From Candidatus Sodalis endolongispinus (lineage in GTDB: Bacteria; Pseudomonadota; Gammaproteobacteria; Enterobacterales; Enterobacteriaceae), in the NCBI RefSeq assembly GCF_018777395.1, contig NZ_JAFJYC010000001.1, positions 1,798,001 to 1,862,000 on the forward strand: a DNA stretch of 64,000 nucleotides, read 5' to 3'. The notes below the pieces were generated by a model. The model was not told the origin of the DNA, searched no databases, and saw nothing but the letters and a program-made list of their open reading frames with translations. Each line of letters starts with the position of its first letter. Position 1 is the first letter of the stretch. This document shows positions 30,862 through 40,476 of this stretch, one piece after another. The translations under genes and the position numbers were made by a program.

Positions 30862-30893
30862 TCTGGGTTCCCTCACCCCATGGTTAAAAAAGG
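30862..30893 (+). promoter_or_regulatory. Candidate preQ1-I riboswitch upstream of yhhQ
   Basis: Eight nt before the yhhQ ATG, the RNA reads CUGGGUUCCCUCACCCC, then AUGGUUAAAAAAGG. It has the order expected of class I preQ1 aptamers: a short 5' P1 strand (UGGG), a loop starting UUC, the P1 3' strand (CCCA), then an A-rich tail that runs into the ribosome-binding AAGG. The target gene encodes a queuosine-precursor transporter family protein, a known setting for this riboswitch class. Pairing is only 4-5 bp by eye, and folding was not computed. Confidence 0.5.
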
Positions 30894-30900
30894 TTATATC

Positions 30901-31501
30901 ATGTTCAGATTTTCGCCACGACAGCGGTTACACGCCTTGACTGGGCTGGCACTATTTCATTTATTGATCATCACATCAAGTAATTACCTGGTGCAGCTGC
31001 CGGTATCGATTTTCGGCTTCACCACCACCTGACCTGGGGCGCAGGATCATCCTCACCGTCATGGTACCGGCGCTGCTGATATCTTATTGTGTCTCGTCGC
31101 TGTTTTATCAGGGCGAATGGCAGGGATTTGCCGCGCTGGGGACGTTCAACCTGTTCGTAGCCCGTATCGCCTGCGCCAGTTTTATGGCCTATGCCATCGG
31201 CCAGATTCTGGATGTACACGTTTTCAACCGTTTGCGCCAGCGCGGCCGGTGGTGGATCGCGCCGACCGTTTCCACGCTGTTCGGCAACGCCTCCGACACG
31301 GCGGCCTTTTTCTTTATCGCCTTCTATCAAAGCCACGATCCGTTTATGGCAGCCCACTGGGTCGAGATAGCCACGGTGGATTATAGCTTCAAGCTACTGA
31401 TTAGCATGATTTTCTTCCTGCCGATGTATGGCGTGCTGCTCAACATGCTGCTTAAACGCATCGCCCGCCAGTCCAATCCCGGATTACTCCGGCTGAGTTA
31501 A
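30901..31501 (+). pseudogene. yhhQ: Queuosine precursor transporter family protein YhhQ, internal deletion
   Basis: YhhQ imports 7-deazaguanine precursors of queuosine across the inner membrane. The first 43 codons (SSNYLVQLPVSIFGFTTT) match E. coli and stop at TGA 31030. After a loss of about 20 codons, which removes the second helix and the acidic ATDLT motif, the second frame continues with RRIILTVMVPALLISY. It then runs intact through ILDVHVFNRLRQRGRWWIAP and MYGVLLNMLLKR. The gene cannot make a complete transporter. Its riboswitch-like leader is retained. Confidence 0.92.
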
Positions 31502-31812
31502 TCCCGCCATTGCGCTAAACTCTGCCCATGCTTGTTCGCCGGCGATTCCGTCAACGCTTACCCGCCGCTCTCCGGCGCAAGCGTACCCAGTGACGGGACG
31601 CTATCACAAGCTTCGCTTAAAAATACGCAGCCGGCGACAGGGGATGCTATGTTTTCTAATGTTAATCCTGCCGGTCAATGCATATCAAGGCGCAGGAATA
31701 ACGGGCAGACGGCGTCTCAACGGGGCCAGCAGCTGCCGGTTGTGGCAGCATCATCTGCTGATGGGATCCACCGCCTAAGGGGCGGAATAATATGGAATTA
31801 GAAGGTAAATCT
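31502..31812. other. Intergenic segment upstream of dcrB
   Basis: About 310 bp between yhhQ and dcrB. Neither strand has an open frame with family similarity, and no terminator or known operator was seen. Confidence 0.5.
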
Positions 31813-32379
31813 ATGCGTAAAGTAGCGAAGTATCTGGGCATTGGGATGCTTGTACTCGGCCTATCGGCCTGCGATAACAGCAAAGATCAGGAGACCGCCG
31901 GCGCACATGACAGCGCGGCGCAGGCCCAGGCCAAGGCGGAGAATAAAATCAGCCTGCTGGATGGCAAGTTAGCGTTTACATTACCGGGAGATATGAGCGA
32001 TCAAAGTGGTAAAGTCGGGACCCAGGCGAACAATATGCATGTCTACGCGGATTCGACGGGCCGCAAAGCGGTGATAATCATCCTGAGCGATGATACGCCG
32101 CAGACGTTGGATACGCTGGCGCAACGTCTGGAAAACGAGCAACGCGCCCGCGATCCGGACTTGCAAGTCGTCACTAACAAAGCGATCACCGTCAACGGCA
32201 AACCGCTGCAGCAGTTGGATAGCATTATCGCCAGCGGCGGCAAGCAGGCCTATTCGGCGGTGGTGCTGGGGAAAGTGGACGATCATCTGCTGACGATGCA
32301 GGTGACCTTGCCGGCGGACGATCAGCAAAAAGCCCAGATCGCCGCGGAAAGCATTATCCAGACGCTCACGTTTGAATAA
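31813..32379 (+). CDS. dcrB: Lipoprotein DcrB
   Basis: DcrB is an inner-membrane lipoprotein required for phage C1 and C6 DNA entry and linked to envelope lipoprotein maturation. The 188-residue product has a signal with lipobox LSAC (Cys near residue 21), then the conserved domain ([51 protein letters not shown]). ATG 31813 follows AAGG by 8 nt; an ATG at 31792 is in frame but less likely. Its position after yhhQ is as in E. coli. Intact. Confidence 0.94.
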   Translation: MRKVAKYLGIGMLVLGLSACDNSKDQETAGAHDSAAQAQAKAENKISLLDGKLAFTLPGDMSDQSGKVGTQANNMHVYADSTGRKAVIIILSDDTPQTLDTLAQRLENEQRARDPDLQVVTNKAITVNGKPLQQLDSIIASGGKQAYSAVVLGKVDDHLLTMQVTLPADDQQKAQIAAESIIQTLTFE

Positions 32380-32479
32380 TGCCGACAACGGCGCGTCATG
32401 TTCAGTCAACCTGACGCGGCCTGCGTGTATGAGCGCACTGCGTCATCGCTTTTCGCGCCAATATTACCGCTTCGGCGCG

Positions 32480-33688
32480 TCAGGAAGACTCTTCCGCCTC
32501 GGCGTCGCGCTGCAGGGACAAGGTCATCAGCAGTCCCGCAAACACCAGCAGCGCGGCGGCGAGATAAATGGAGGCCGCCCCGGCACGCGCCATCAACATC
32601 CCCGCCAGGGGGCCGACAATGCCCAACGCCAAATTCATAAACGCGGTAAAGGTCGCCAACGCGCTGCCTTGATTCTGTGGCGGAACCTGTTTCATGGCCA
32701 CGACGCCCAGCGCCTGGAATACCAAGGAAAATCCAGCCCCGGTCAGCAACGCACCGAGTTGAGCGGCGAACGGTGTCGGCGTCAGCCATACCAGCACCAG
32801 GCCGATAATCTCGACCGTGTAACACACCAGCGAGACCGCTAAACCGCCGTAACGGTTAATACTATTGGGAAACAGTAACCGGGTGCCGACAAAGGCGGCG
32901 CTGAACAGCGGCAGGGCGAAGGCCGCGCCGTCCCAACCACGGGAGGCATAAAACAGTGTGATGAACGTAGCAATGACGCCGAAGCCGCAGGATGCCAATC
33001 CCAGCACCAGTCCGTAACGCCATATCTTGCCCACCACCGCGCTGAAAGGGATTTTCTTGCCGGCCAGCGTTTTTACCGTCGGGCGAGGCAGCGCAAAGCC
33101 GATAGCGACGCCCGCAACCAGGATAATCACCGCCGAGAGCAGCCCGAGTCCGCCCAGGTGATGCAGCCACACCCCGAGCGGCGCGCCGATAGCCAATGCG
33201 CCATAGCTGGCGACGCCATTCCACGAGATGACACGGCCGATATGGCTGTAACCCACCGCGCCGACGCCCCAAAGTGTGGCGCCGGTGCCGACAAAGCTCT
33301 GGCCAAGGCCAAGAATAACCCGCCCCGCGCACAATAAGGCCAGCGCCACGACGGGCAGGGATTCGGTCCACAGCGAGAAGAGATAACACACGCCGCTGAG
33401 CAAACAGCCGTCCAGCCCAAGTACGACAATGCGCTTTGGGCCAACCCTATCAGCATAGCGCCCGGCGTAAGGCCGGCTAAGCAGCGTCGCCATATATTGT
33501 AAACTGACCACCAGCCCCGCCCAGACGGCGCTGTAGCCCATATGATCGTGCACATAACCCGGCAGCACCGCCAACGGTAGACCGATGGTGAGATAATTGA
33601 CGAAGTTGAATACCACCACCGAAAGAATACGCAAGGTGAGTCGCCACCCGCTGGTGACCGGAGGGGGGGAGGATCCTGGTAGGGGCAT
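32480..33688 (-). CDS. yhhS: YhhS family MFS transporter
   Basis: A 402-residue, twelve-helix major facilitator protein close to E. coli YhhS (405), an arabinose/drug-efflux type permease with no firm physiological substrate. The MFS loop signature reads SRPYAGRYADRVGPKR, with GRVILGLGQSFVGTGATLWG and the second-half PPQNQGSALATFTAFMNLAL also conserved. ATG 33688 is chosen by alignment; an upstream extension to 33916 is not family-like. A normally conserved FPALG reads FQALG. No gross lesion. Confidence 0.92.
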   Translation of the reverse strand: MPLPGSSPPPVTSGWRLTLRILSVVVFNFVNYLTIGLPLAVLPGYVHDHMGYSAVWAGLVVSLQYMATLLSRPYAGRYADRVGPKRIVVLGLDGCLLSGVCYLFSLWTESLPVVALALLCAGRVILGLGQSFVGTGATLWGVGAVGYSHIGRVISWNGVASYGALAIGAPLGVWLHHLGGLGLLSAVIILVAGVAIGFALPRPTVKTLAGKKIPFSAVVGKIWRYGLVLGLASCGFGVIATFITLFYASRGWDGAAFALPLFSAAFVGTRLLFPNSINRYGGLAVSLVCYTVEIIGLVLVWLTPTPFAAQLGALLTGAGFSLVFQALGVVAMKQVPPQNQGSALATFTAFMNLALGIVGPLAGMLMARAGAASIYLAAALLVFAGLLMTLSLQRDAEAEESS

Positions 33689-34089
33689 CGAAAACTCGCG
33701 GCAAATAACACGTAAACGGCGGCGACATAGCCAACCCGACACATAGTTGATGAGTATAACAAAAAATGTGGCCTGAATCATGGTACATCTGACCAAAATG
33801 TGGTCGTTTTGACGCAGCATTGGCAGCGGATAGCGACGCTGACGTCGCAAACGCCCCGCTTGAGGAGCGAGGGTGTGCAAGGGTGTGCGAGCCTGACGCC
33901 GCTGGCCAACCCACACCCAACCTCACTCGCGCAAGCGCGGACACCGTGATTGTCGTGGCGAGCCAGCAGGGAACGTACCGCCGCGGGGCACGCATACCGT
34001 CTGTGGCTTGGCATACGCAACAGGGATATGCCGGCGGAGGAGACGACCGCCAAGGCATCGGTCCCTCCCGCCGTCAGCGCTCTTTTTGC
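33689..34089. other. Intergenic segment between yhhS and the esterase relic
   Basis: About 400 bp. Open frames here have no recognisable similarity and overlap one another on both strands. A short imperfect duplication (GTGTGCAAGGGTGTGCGAGCC, about 33870-33890) is the only notable feature. Confidence 0.5.
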
Positions 34090-35068
34090 TCAGGCGTTCA
34101 GATGGGCTTTCAGCACAGCGGCCGCCTACAGAATCGCGCTGCGCACGCCGGGAACATGCGCCAGCGGATTGAGCAACCCATAATCATGGATAAGCCCGCC
34201 GTAAGTCACCAAGGTGGTGGCCACCCCCGCCTCATTTAATTTACGTGCATAGGCTACGCCTTCATCATGCAATACGTCATACTCCGCCACCTGCACCAGC
34301 GCCGGCGGCAATCCGGCCAGTTGCTCAGGCAGTGCCCGCAGCGGCGAGGCGGTAATTTCCTGACGCTGGGCCGGATCGGTCGTGTAGTTATCCCAGAACC
34401 ACTCCATCATGCCCTTGGTCAGGAAGTAGCCTTCCGGGTAGCGCTGATATGAATCGGTGGTGAAAGTCGCGTCCGTCACGGGCCACAGCAGGATCTGGCA
34501 AGCGAGGGACGGCGTGCCGTGCTCTTTCGCCATCAGGCTCACCACGGTCGCCAGATTGCCGCCAACGCTGTTTCCCGCCACGGCAAGCCGTGTGCCGTCG
34601 ACATCGATAGCGTTGCCGTGCTCAGCCACCCAGCGCGGCGCGGCGTAGGCTTGCCGTATCGCCACCGGATAGCGCGCCTCCGGCGAGGGGGTATAGTTGA
34701 CAAAAATCCCCACCACGCCGCTGGCGACCACCAGATCGCGCACCAGTCGTTTGTGGGTAAAATAATCGCCCAGTACCCAGCTGCCGCCGTGGAAAAAAAC
34801 GAATGCCGGCAGCAACCCCGTCGGTATTGGCCGGGCGGACGATATTCAAGCTCAGCGGCTGGCCGTCGACGGTGATGATCTGTTCCGACTCGTCAACGCC
34901 GCTCAAATCAATGGCGACGGATTTTTGTGCGTCAATGAGCACCTGGCGCGCCTGCGCCGGCGGCAAACTTTCCACTGGCGGCGCATCGGCACCGTTCAAA
35001 GCTTGCAAAAAGATTTCGACCTGACGATCGGTCCGTGCCTGTTACGGTTGCAAAGGGGAGTAACTCAT
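34090..35068 (-). pseudogene. Aes/lipase-like alpha/beta hydrolase, three lesions
   Basis: The reconstructed protein is a hormone-sensitive-lipase-type esterase. It has the oxyanion HGGSW, the nucleophile elbow GNSVGGNLA, a cap region and the late acid/His region (DVLHDEGVAYARKL, YGGLIHDYG). ATG 35068 follows AGGAG by 7 nt. Lesions are a TAA at codon 9 (35042-35044), a frameshift in a G4 run (34816-34819 on the plus strand, before LPAFVFFHGG) and a TAG at 34126-34128. The TAG cuts the last dozen codons (AAAVLKAHLNA). Physiological substrate unknown. Confidence 0.88.
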
Positions 35069-35260
35069 TATCGTCTCCTGGCAGAGGGATGTCGTCTTTA
35101 AGCGTAGTACGGCAGGGAGAGGATTGCCCGCCACGGCACGTTACGCGTTGAGTCTTGAACGTTGGGCATTCGACAGGGGGCGAAACCTGTTTACGCCAGG
35201 ACGGTGCCACGAAAGCCCTTTATAATGCGGACATCGGCACTATTACGGCGGGTAAAGGGC

Positions 35261-35902
35261 ATGATTGAGATCTGGGGCAGAAAGACGTCTTCCAATGTGC
35301 AGGCATTGATGTGGTGTGTAGGTGAGCTCGGGCTGCCGTTTGTCCGCTATGATATCGGCCATCGCTACGGCGGCAACAACACGGCGGCGTTTTTAGCCAT
35401 GAATCCCAACGGCACCGTCCCCGTCATCCGTGATGATAAAGGCGATCCTTTATGGGAAACCGGCGCCATTCTACGCTACCTAGCCGGCCGCTATGGCGCG
35501 TTGGATTTTTGGCCGGCGGAGCCTCTGGCCCTGGCGAATGTCGATAAATGGGCGGAATGGGCCAAAATCAACGTTGCGCTCAACTTCACCGCCCCCGTAT
35601 TCTGGCGGGTCGTCAGAACCGCCGCCGGCGAGCGGGATGCGCAGGCCATTCGCCATGCGCTGGACAAGCTCCAGCTCAATCTGGCCATAGCGGACGCCCA
35701 AATCGCCCGCGCGGGGTATTTGGCCGGCCACGCTTTTACACTGGCGGATATTCAATTCGGCCATCTGCTGTATCGTTATTACACCATCGCTGTCGAACGT
35801 CCCGTTTATCCGGCGATCGCGCGCTATTATGAACGATTGACCCAACGCCCCGCCTTTGCCGAACATGTGATGGTGTCTTACGACGAATTGCGCGTGCCTT
35901 AG
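35261..35902 (+). CDS. Glutathione S-transferase family protein
   Basis: The 213-residue product has the two-domain GST layout. The N-terminal thioredoxin-like part (EIWGRKTSSNVQALMW, then NPNGTVPVI and WETGAILRYLAGRYG) holds the cis-Pro and the E-S/T glutathione site, here ETGA. The all-helical C-terminal part includes GHAFTLADIQFGHLLYR, the conserved capping motif. A TATAAT at 35221-35226 could be its -10 element. ATG 35261 fits the family start although AAAGGG is close to it. Substrate unknown. It looks intact amid broken neighbours. Confidence 0.88.
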   Translation: MIEIWGRKTSSNVQALMWCVGELGLPFVRYDIGHRYGGNNTAAFLAMNPNGTVPVIRDDKGDPLWETGAILRYLAGRYGALDFWPAEPLALANVDKWAEWAKINVALNFTAPVFWRVVRTAAGERDAQAIRHALDKLQLNLAIADAQIARAGYLAGHAFTLADIQFGHLLYRYYTIAVERPVYPAIARYYERLTQRPAFAEHVMVSYDELRVP

Positions 35903-36585
35903 ACTTTTGTTGCCCGGCGCAGGCGTTGACCTACACCGGGCAGGCAGCCGGACGGCAGAAAATGCCGCGCCGGTTATCGCGCTGTCGGTTGCAGGACACC
36001 GACATTTTACCACCGCCGACAGGAAATAATTATTATCACTTGTGCTGAATTCCGCTTCATTATTGGCAGGGTATTCTCATTATGCGGAAAAATATAAAAT
36101 ACTCCATCGGGAATGCAGTGATTACCGACATCCCCTCCTATAAAAAAGAATTTCTCTTTTACAGGATTACAGCATAAGATAATAGAATAATTTTCTCTTT
36201 GTTATCATAATATTAGAAATATCTATCGACTTTATCTGTCGCTGTCATCCAATAAGCCGTCAAACCGCGACAGTGGTATTTGGCGGTAAAAACGTGTATT
36301 CTGCAACGCGTTTATATATAACCCTTTTTTCAATCAAAGGGGGGCTGACCAAAAATGCGCAGCGCATACCCGTACGACGCAGCCCTTGGTTAAATGGATA
36401 TTGGCTATAAGATATAAGAAAACAATATTACGGTTTTCAAATTTCGAGACATTATCATGCTTTATAAGCGTGAAAAAGAATCAATTTCTTCTCCCGTGGG
36501 CTAAGTTGTAAGAAATTTATTCCCACATGATGATGTTAAGCAGCGCTAATAATCAACTCGCGTAGATAAAGGCAAAGCGGTCAAA
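35903..36585. other. AT-rich segment upstream of the VOC operon
   Basis: About 680 bp, visibly richer in A and T than its flanks. No gene is seen. A CCCTTT...AAAGGG hairpin (about 36321-36343) could attenuate or end transcription. It probably holds the promoter of the downstream operon, but no confident -35/-10 pair was found. Confidence 0.5.
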
Positions 36586-37479
36586 ATGGATGCTCTCACG
36601 TTGTCCCTGGACCACGTCGGTCTGGCGGTAAAAGATCTCGCAACAGCAAAAGACGCGTATCAAAAATTGGGCTTTAACCTGACGGCCCTGAGTATGCATG
36701 CTGGCGCGAACGACACCGATGGCAAGATAGTCCCTTGGGGATCCGGTAACCATTGCGCCATGTTTGCGCAAGGTTATTTCGAGATAATCGGCTTAATGGA
36801 CGCCGCTCTGCCCAGCAACGTAAAGAAAATGGTCGAACGCTATGAAGGATTACATATCGTCGCTATGCGGTGCTCCCGGGCCGAGGACGCTTATTCGGCA
36901 TTAATCCATGCCGGCGTACACGCCCTCCAGCCCATTGCGTTGGAAAGGGATACACCCTTTGGCGTCAATAATGACCTCATTCGCCGGGCCCGGTTCCGCA
37001 ATATATATTTGGATACCGACAGCTATCAAGAAGCGCGTTTTATCGTTATCGAGCACTGCACGCCCGAGGTCTTATGGCAGCCTCATCTTCTGACGCACCC
37101 CAATGGCGCCGAAGCGCTGTCCGGCGTCTATATCGTCACCGCGACGCTTGACGATACGATCGCGCGCTTCCGCCAACTTGCCGGCGAACCCCGGCAGCTG
37201 GGCCCAGCCTGGGAGTTCTCCCTCACGACGGGCAAGATTTGGGTGATGGCGGAAGACGCGATGCGGCGCTATGCGCCCGTCCTCCGTCCCCCCCTCAACC
37301 GCGTAGCGGCAGCCTGCATCAAAGTGAAGTCGCTTGCGTTGCTTGAGGACTATTTTCAGCAACGTCAGGTGCCTTATGAGCTTGCCTGCTGTCTTGATGG
37401 CGTGACAAAACGCTATGGGTCGGCCCGGATATCGCAAGCCACACGGCCCTACAATTCAAAGAATAGCCAACGGAGATGA
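36586..37479 (+). CDS. VOC/glyoxalase-like domain protein, C-terminus probably frameshifted
   Basis: The product begins LSLDHVGLAVKDLATAKDAY, a vicinal-oxygen-chelate beta-alpha-beta unit, and continues LGFNLTALSMHAGAN and NHCAMFAQGYFEIIGLMD. It belongs to the glyoxalase-like group (PF13468 type), with a second module from about residue 178 (LSGVYIVTATLDDTIARFRQ). The last 20 residues (from TKRYGSARI) look foreign. Shifting frame at the A4 run near 37407 gives LWVGPDIASHTALQFKE, then TAG at 37464, which fits the family better. The enzyme may therefore have a scrambled C-terminal strand. First gene of an unassigned operon. Confidence 0.75.
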   Translation: MDALTLSLDHVGLAVKDLATAKDAYQKLGFNLTALSMHAGANDTDGKIVPWGSGNHCAMFAQGYFEIIGLMDAALPSNVKKMVERYEGLHIVAMRCSRAEDAYSALIHAGVHALQPIALERDTPFGVNNDLIRRARFRNIYLDTDSYQEARFIVIEHCTPEVLWQPHLLTHPNGAEALSGVYIVTATLDDTIARFRQLAGEPRQLGPAWEFSLTTGKIWVMAEDAMRRYAPVLRPPLNRVAAACIKVKSLALLEDYFQQRQVPYELACCLDGVTKRYGSARISQATRPYNSKNSQRR

Positions 37480-37480
37480 A

Positions 37481-38491
37481 ATGAAAGCAGCGGTAATTTA
37501 TCAACATGGCGGCGCGGGCAGTATCCAGTATGAAACGCAGTTCGCCGATCCCATCGCGGCACCGGATGAAGTGATCATCAAAGTGCATGCGGCCACGCTG
37601 AATTATCATGATATTTTTACCCGCAACGGCATGCCGGGCATTACGGTGCCGATGCCCATCATTATAGGCCTGGATTTTGCCGGGGAAATTGTCGAAGTCG
37701 GGCGCGAAATCACCGAATGGCGCGTGGGCGATCGGGTCATGATCGATCCTTCCGACCGTAAAACCTTTGGCGGCGTTATCGGCGAAGCGCGGCATGGGGG
37801 GCTGGCGGAATATTGTGCGGTGCCGGCTCATCACCTGGTAGCGCTACCTGACGATGTCAGCTATGAAACCGCGGCCTGCCTACCCGTGGCCTACGGCAAG
37901 GCCTGGCGGATGATGATGACCATCGGCAAAATCAAGGCCGGCGAAAAGGTCCTGATCCTGGGCGCCTCGGGCGGCGTGGGAACCTGCTGCGTGCAATTGG
38001 CCAAACTGGCGGGAGCCGAAGTGGTCGCCGCCGCGTCGACCCCGGACAAGCTTGAGCGTCTGAAAGCGTTGTGGGCAGATCACCTGCTGAATTACAAACA
38101 GGACGATTTCATGAAGTGGGTGTTTACTCACTTCGGCAAACCGCATCGGCGCCTTTATGAATCCGGTATGGATGTCGCGGTCAACTTCACCGGCGGCGAT
38201 ACCTGGGTAAAATCCCTGCGCACCCTGCACCGCGGCGGGCGCCTGCTGACCTGTGGCGCGACGGCCGGCTATGATCCGAAAGAAGATCTGCGTTTTGTCT
38301 GGAGTTATGAACTGCAAATACTGGGCTCCAACGGCTGGGCACGTGACGATCTTAACCGTTTGCTGGAGCTGGTGCGCGCCGGCAAACTCAATCCCGTCAT
38401 TGATAACACATATGCCATTACCGATATCAATGAAGCATTCCGCCAGCTGGAAGATCGTCTGGTATTTGGCAAGGTGGTGGTAAAACCATGA
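37481..38491 (+). CDS. Zinc-independent medium-chain dehydrogenase/quinone oxidoreductase family protein
   Basis: The 336-residue product is an MDR-superfamily oxidoreductase. The N-terminal GroES-like part holds IIGLDFAGEIVEVG and WRVGDRVMID, and the Rossmann motif is LGASGGVGTCCVQLAKLAG (about residues 161-179), typical of NAD(P)H binding. The catalytic-zinc Cys and the four structural-zinc Cys are absent, so it is of the quinone-oxidoreductase/enoyl-reductase type. ATG 37481 follows GGAGA. Its stop overlaps the next gene as ATGA. Substrate unknown. Confidence 0.85.
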   Translation: MKAAVIYQHGGAGSIQYETQFADPIAAPDEVIIKVHAATLNYHDIFTRNGMPGITVPMPIIIGLDFAGEIVEVGREITEWRVGDRVMIDPSDRKTFGGVIGEARHGGLAEYCAVPAHHLVALPDDVSYETAACLPVAYGKAWRMMMTIGKIKAGEKVLILGASGGVGTCCVQLAKLAGAEVVAAASTPDKLERLKALWADHLLNYKQDDFMKWVFTHFGKPHRRLYESGMDVAVNFTGGDTWVKSLRTLHRGGRLLTCGATAGYDPKEDLRFVWSYELQILGSNGWARDDLNRLLELVRAGKLNPVIDNTYAITDINEAFRQLEDRLVFGKVVVKP

Positions 38492-38922
38492 ATAATGATC
38501 ACTCCCAGCAGCTCACCCGTGACGGTCTGGCGCAGATTTTCCAGCAATCGCGATTTATCAACGCCATGCAGCTCGAAATTCTGGAAATGGATTATGTCGC
38601 GTCACGTCTGGCGGTGCGCATGCCGCTGCGCCCGGAGATTGAACGTGGCGCGGTGGGATCGCAACAATTTCACGGCGGAGCGCTGGCCGCGCTTATTGAT
38701 GTGGCGGGCGATTTCGCGCTCGGCATGCTTTTGGGCGGCGGCGTTCCCACCGTAAACCTGCATATCGATTATTTACGCCCTGCGCTAGGGGCTTATGTTG
38801 ACGCCACCGCCACCGTACGTAAGCAGGGGCGGTCATTCGCCATAATCGACATCGAGATTACTGCAGCCACCGGCAAATTGGTAGCTATTGGCCGCGGAAC
38901 CTATGTTCCCGTGAAAGGATAA
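38488..38922 (+). CDS. PaaI-type hotdog thioesterase
   Basis: The 144-residue product has the hotdog-fold PaaI/YdiI pattern: FHGGALAALIDVAGDFALG with the helix-start acidic residue, then TVNLHIDYLRPALGAYVDAT and the closing strand RGTYVPVKG. Such proteins hydrolyse acyl-CoA or aryl-CoA thioesters. Overlap with the upstream dehydrogenase (ATGA) points to one pathway acting on CoA-linked acids, which is inference. Intact. Confidence 0.86.
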   Translation: MNNDHSQQLTRDGLAQIFQQSRFINAMQLEILEMDYVASRLAVRMPLRPEIERGAVGSQQFHGGALAALIDVAGDFALGMLLGGGVPTVNLHIDYLRPALGAYVDATATVRKQGRSFAIIDIEITAATGKLVAIGRGTYVPVKG

Positions 38923-38933
38923 TTCAGGAGTTG

Positions 38934-40031
38934 ATGATGCCAACCATATTTTCTACTGCAAAAATCGCGGCGTTAGCCGCCGTCGTAATGGGGATGATGT
39001 CGACTTCAGCCTCTGCAGAATTAACCAAAGTCCGCTATGCCAATGTCACCGATATTACCCTTTCGCAGGCTCCCGTGATTGTCGCGCAAGAACTGGGATA
39101 TTTTAAAGACGAAAGGCTGGATGTTGAGGTCATGGGCTTTAAATGGACCGGCACGCTTATCCCGCAAATGCTGGCGAAACGCGTTGATATCCGTTATCCC
39201 AACCCGGATACCATTATTCTTTCCAACGCGCCTGGCCAAAAGCGTCTGCCGCTGAAATTTTTCTATAACTCCACCCGCAGCTCCGGGTGGGAATTTATCG
39301 TCCCCGCTGAGTCTCCCATTAAGACCCTGAAGGAGCTGGACGGTAAAACCCTGGGCGTAGGCGCAATGAGTTTTGGTAACGTGCCGATAACTAAAGCGGA
39401 ATTCAAAGAATTGGGGATTAATGCCACTATGGTGCCGGTCGGTATCGGCAGCGCCGCGTTTTTGGCGCTGACCAGCAAAAAAATCGACGCGCTGAACCTG
39501 TTTGATACTCAGCACGCCACGCTTGAAGTTCAGGGCACCAAAATTCGCCGGCTGCCGAAATTGCCGCGCTATGCCAACCTGTTCAGCAACGGTTTTATCG
39601 CCAGCGATGAAATGATAAAAGAAAAACCGCAAGTCCTAACGGGCTTCGGCCGCGCCGTCGCCAAGGCAACGGTCTTCTGTGAAGCCAACCGCGAAGCCTG
39701 CGTCGAGCTGTTCTGGAAAAAATACCCCAACACCCGCCCCGGCGGCGATGCGCAAAATGTGCTGGCTGACAATGTTCAAGTGTTTAATTCCCGCTTCAAT
39801 AAAATGCTGGATTTCCCGGCGGGTAAACCGCGCCAGTGGGGGCAATATGACGAGAAAATCTGGCAGAACTTCGTCGATGCGCTATATGACGGCGGACAGT
39901 TGCAGAGTAAAGAGATCAATCTTGCCAACTGTTATACCAATGCGTTAGTGTCGGCAATGTCTGATTTCGATGCCGCCGCGGTCGTGGCACAGGCGAAATC
40001 CTATAAAGTTGAATTAAAGTTGAATAAGTGA
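38934..40031 (+). CDS. ABC transporter substrate-binding protein (SsuA/TauA/NMT1 type)
   Basis: The product of about 365 residues begins with a signal peptide (KIAALAAVVMGMMSTSASA), then KVRYANVTDITLSQAPVIVA and LGYFKDERLDVEV. This order is typical of binding proteins for sulfonates, taurine, nitrate or thiamine precursors. Later blocks (TLKELDGKTLGVGAMSFG, KIDALNLFDT) fit the fold. Either ATG 38934 or 38937 may be used; CAGGAG precedes. The ligand cannot be told from sequence. It is followed by a matching ATPase (GTGA overlap), but the permease is missing because an IS interrupts the operon. Confidence 0.85.
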   Translation: MMPTIFSTAKIAALAAVVMGMMSTSASAELTKVRYANVTDITLSQAPVIVAQELGYFKDERLDVEVMGFKWTGTLIPQMLAKRVDIRYPNPDTIILSNAPGQKRLPLKFFYNSTRSSGWEFIVPAESPIKTLKELDGKTLGVGAMSFGNVPITKAEFKELGINATMVPVGIGSAAFLALTSKKIDALNLFDTQHATLEVQGTKIRRLPKLPRYANLFSNGFIASDEMIKEKPQVLTGFGRAVAKATVFCEANREACVELFWKKYPNTRPGGDAQNVLADNVQVFNSRFNKMLDFPAGKPRQWGQYDEKIWQNFVDALYDGGQLQSKEINLANCYTNALVSAMSDFDAAAVVAQAKSYKVELKLNK

Positions 40032-40412
40032 ACCAGGTGCACTACATGTCTGCGTCACGTGGCGCTACGCCGGCGCTGTATAACTTCAATACGACGCTGG
40101 CACAGGGCGAATTCTTGTCAATTCTTGGCCCGTCAGGCTGTGGCAAATCCACCCTGATGAAGGTTGCCGCGGGACTTCTCACCCCCTCGGCAGGGATCGC
40201 CGAACTTGATGGCACCCCTATCACCGGCCCGCGCCGTGATGTCGGTATCGTGTTTCAACAGGCGACCTTATTGCCGTGGCAAACGGTGCTGCAAAATGTC
40301 ATGTTGCCGATCCGCACGCTTGGCATGGATATCAAGCAGGGGGAGACTCGCGCCAGGGCGCTACTGCGGCTGGAGAAATTCGAGCGCCACTACCCACATG
40401 AGCTTTCGTGGG
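40028..40412 (+). pseudogene. ABC transporter ATPase, truncated by an IS element
   Basis: The N-terminal 127 residues are an ABC ATPase of the nitrate/sulfonate/taurine type: Walker [15 protein letters not shown]-loop VGIVFQQATLLPWQTV, then HYPHELS. The conserved SGG signature should follow HEL, but the frame enters IS sequence at 40413 and stops at 40459. Signature, Walker B and H-loop are lost, and no remainder appears beyond the IS. It starts with GTG overlapping the upstream stop. Confidence 0.9.
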
Positions 40413-40476
40413 TGATTTATCCCCCTGAAACACCAGACAGTAGCTGTATCTCCAGATAAGAGATAGGCTTGAATAT

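Noticed and set aside
32374..32842. Long plus-strand frames opposite yhhS
   Set aside because: They are antisense shadows of a well-conserved MFS gene.
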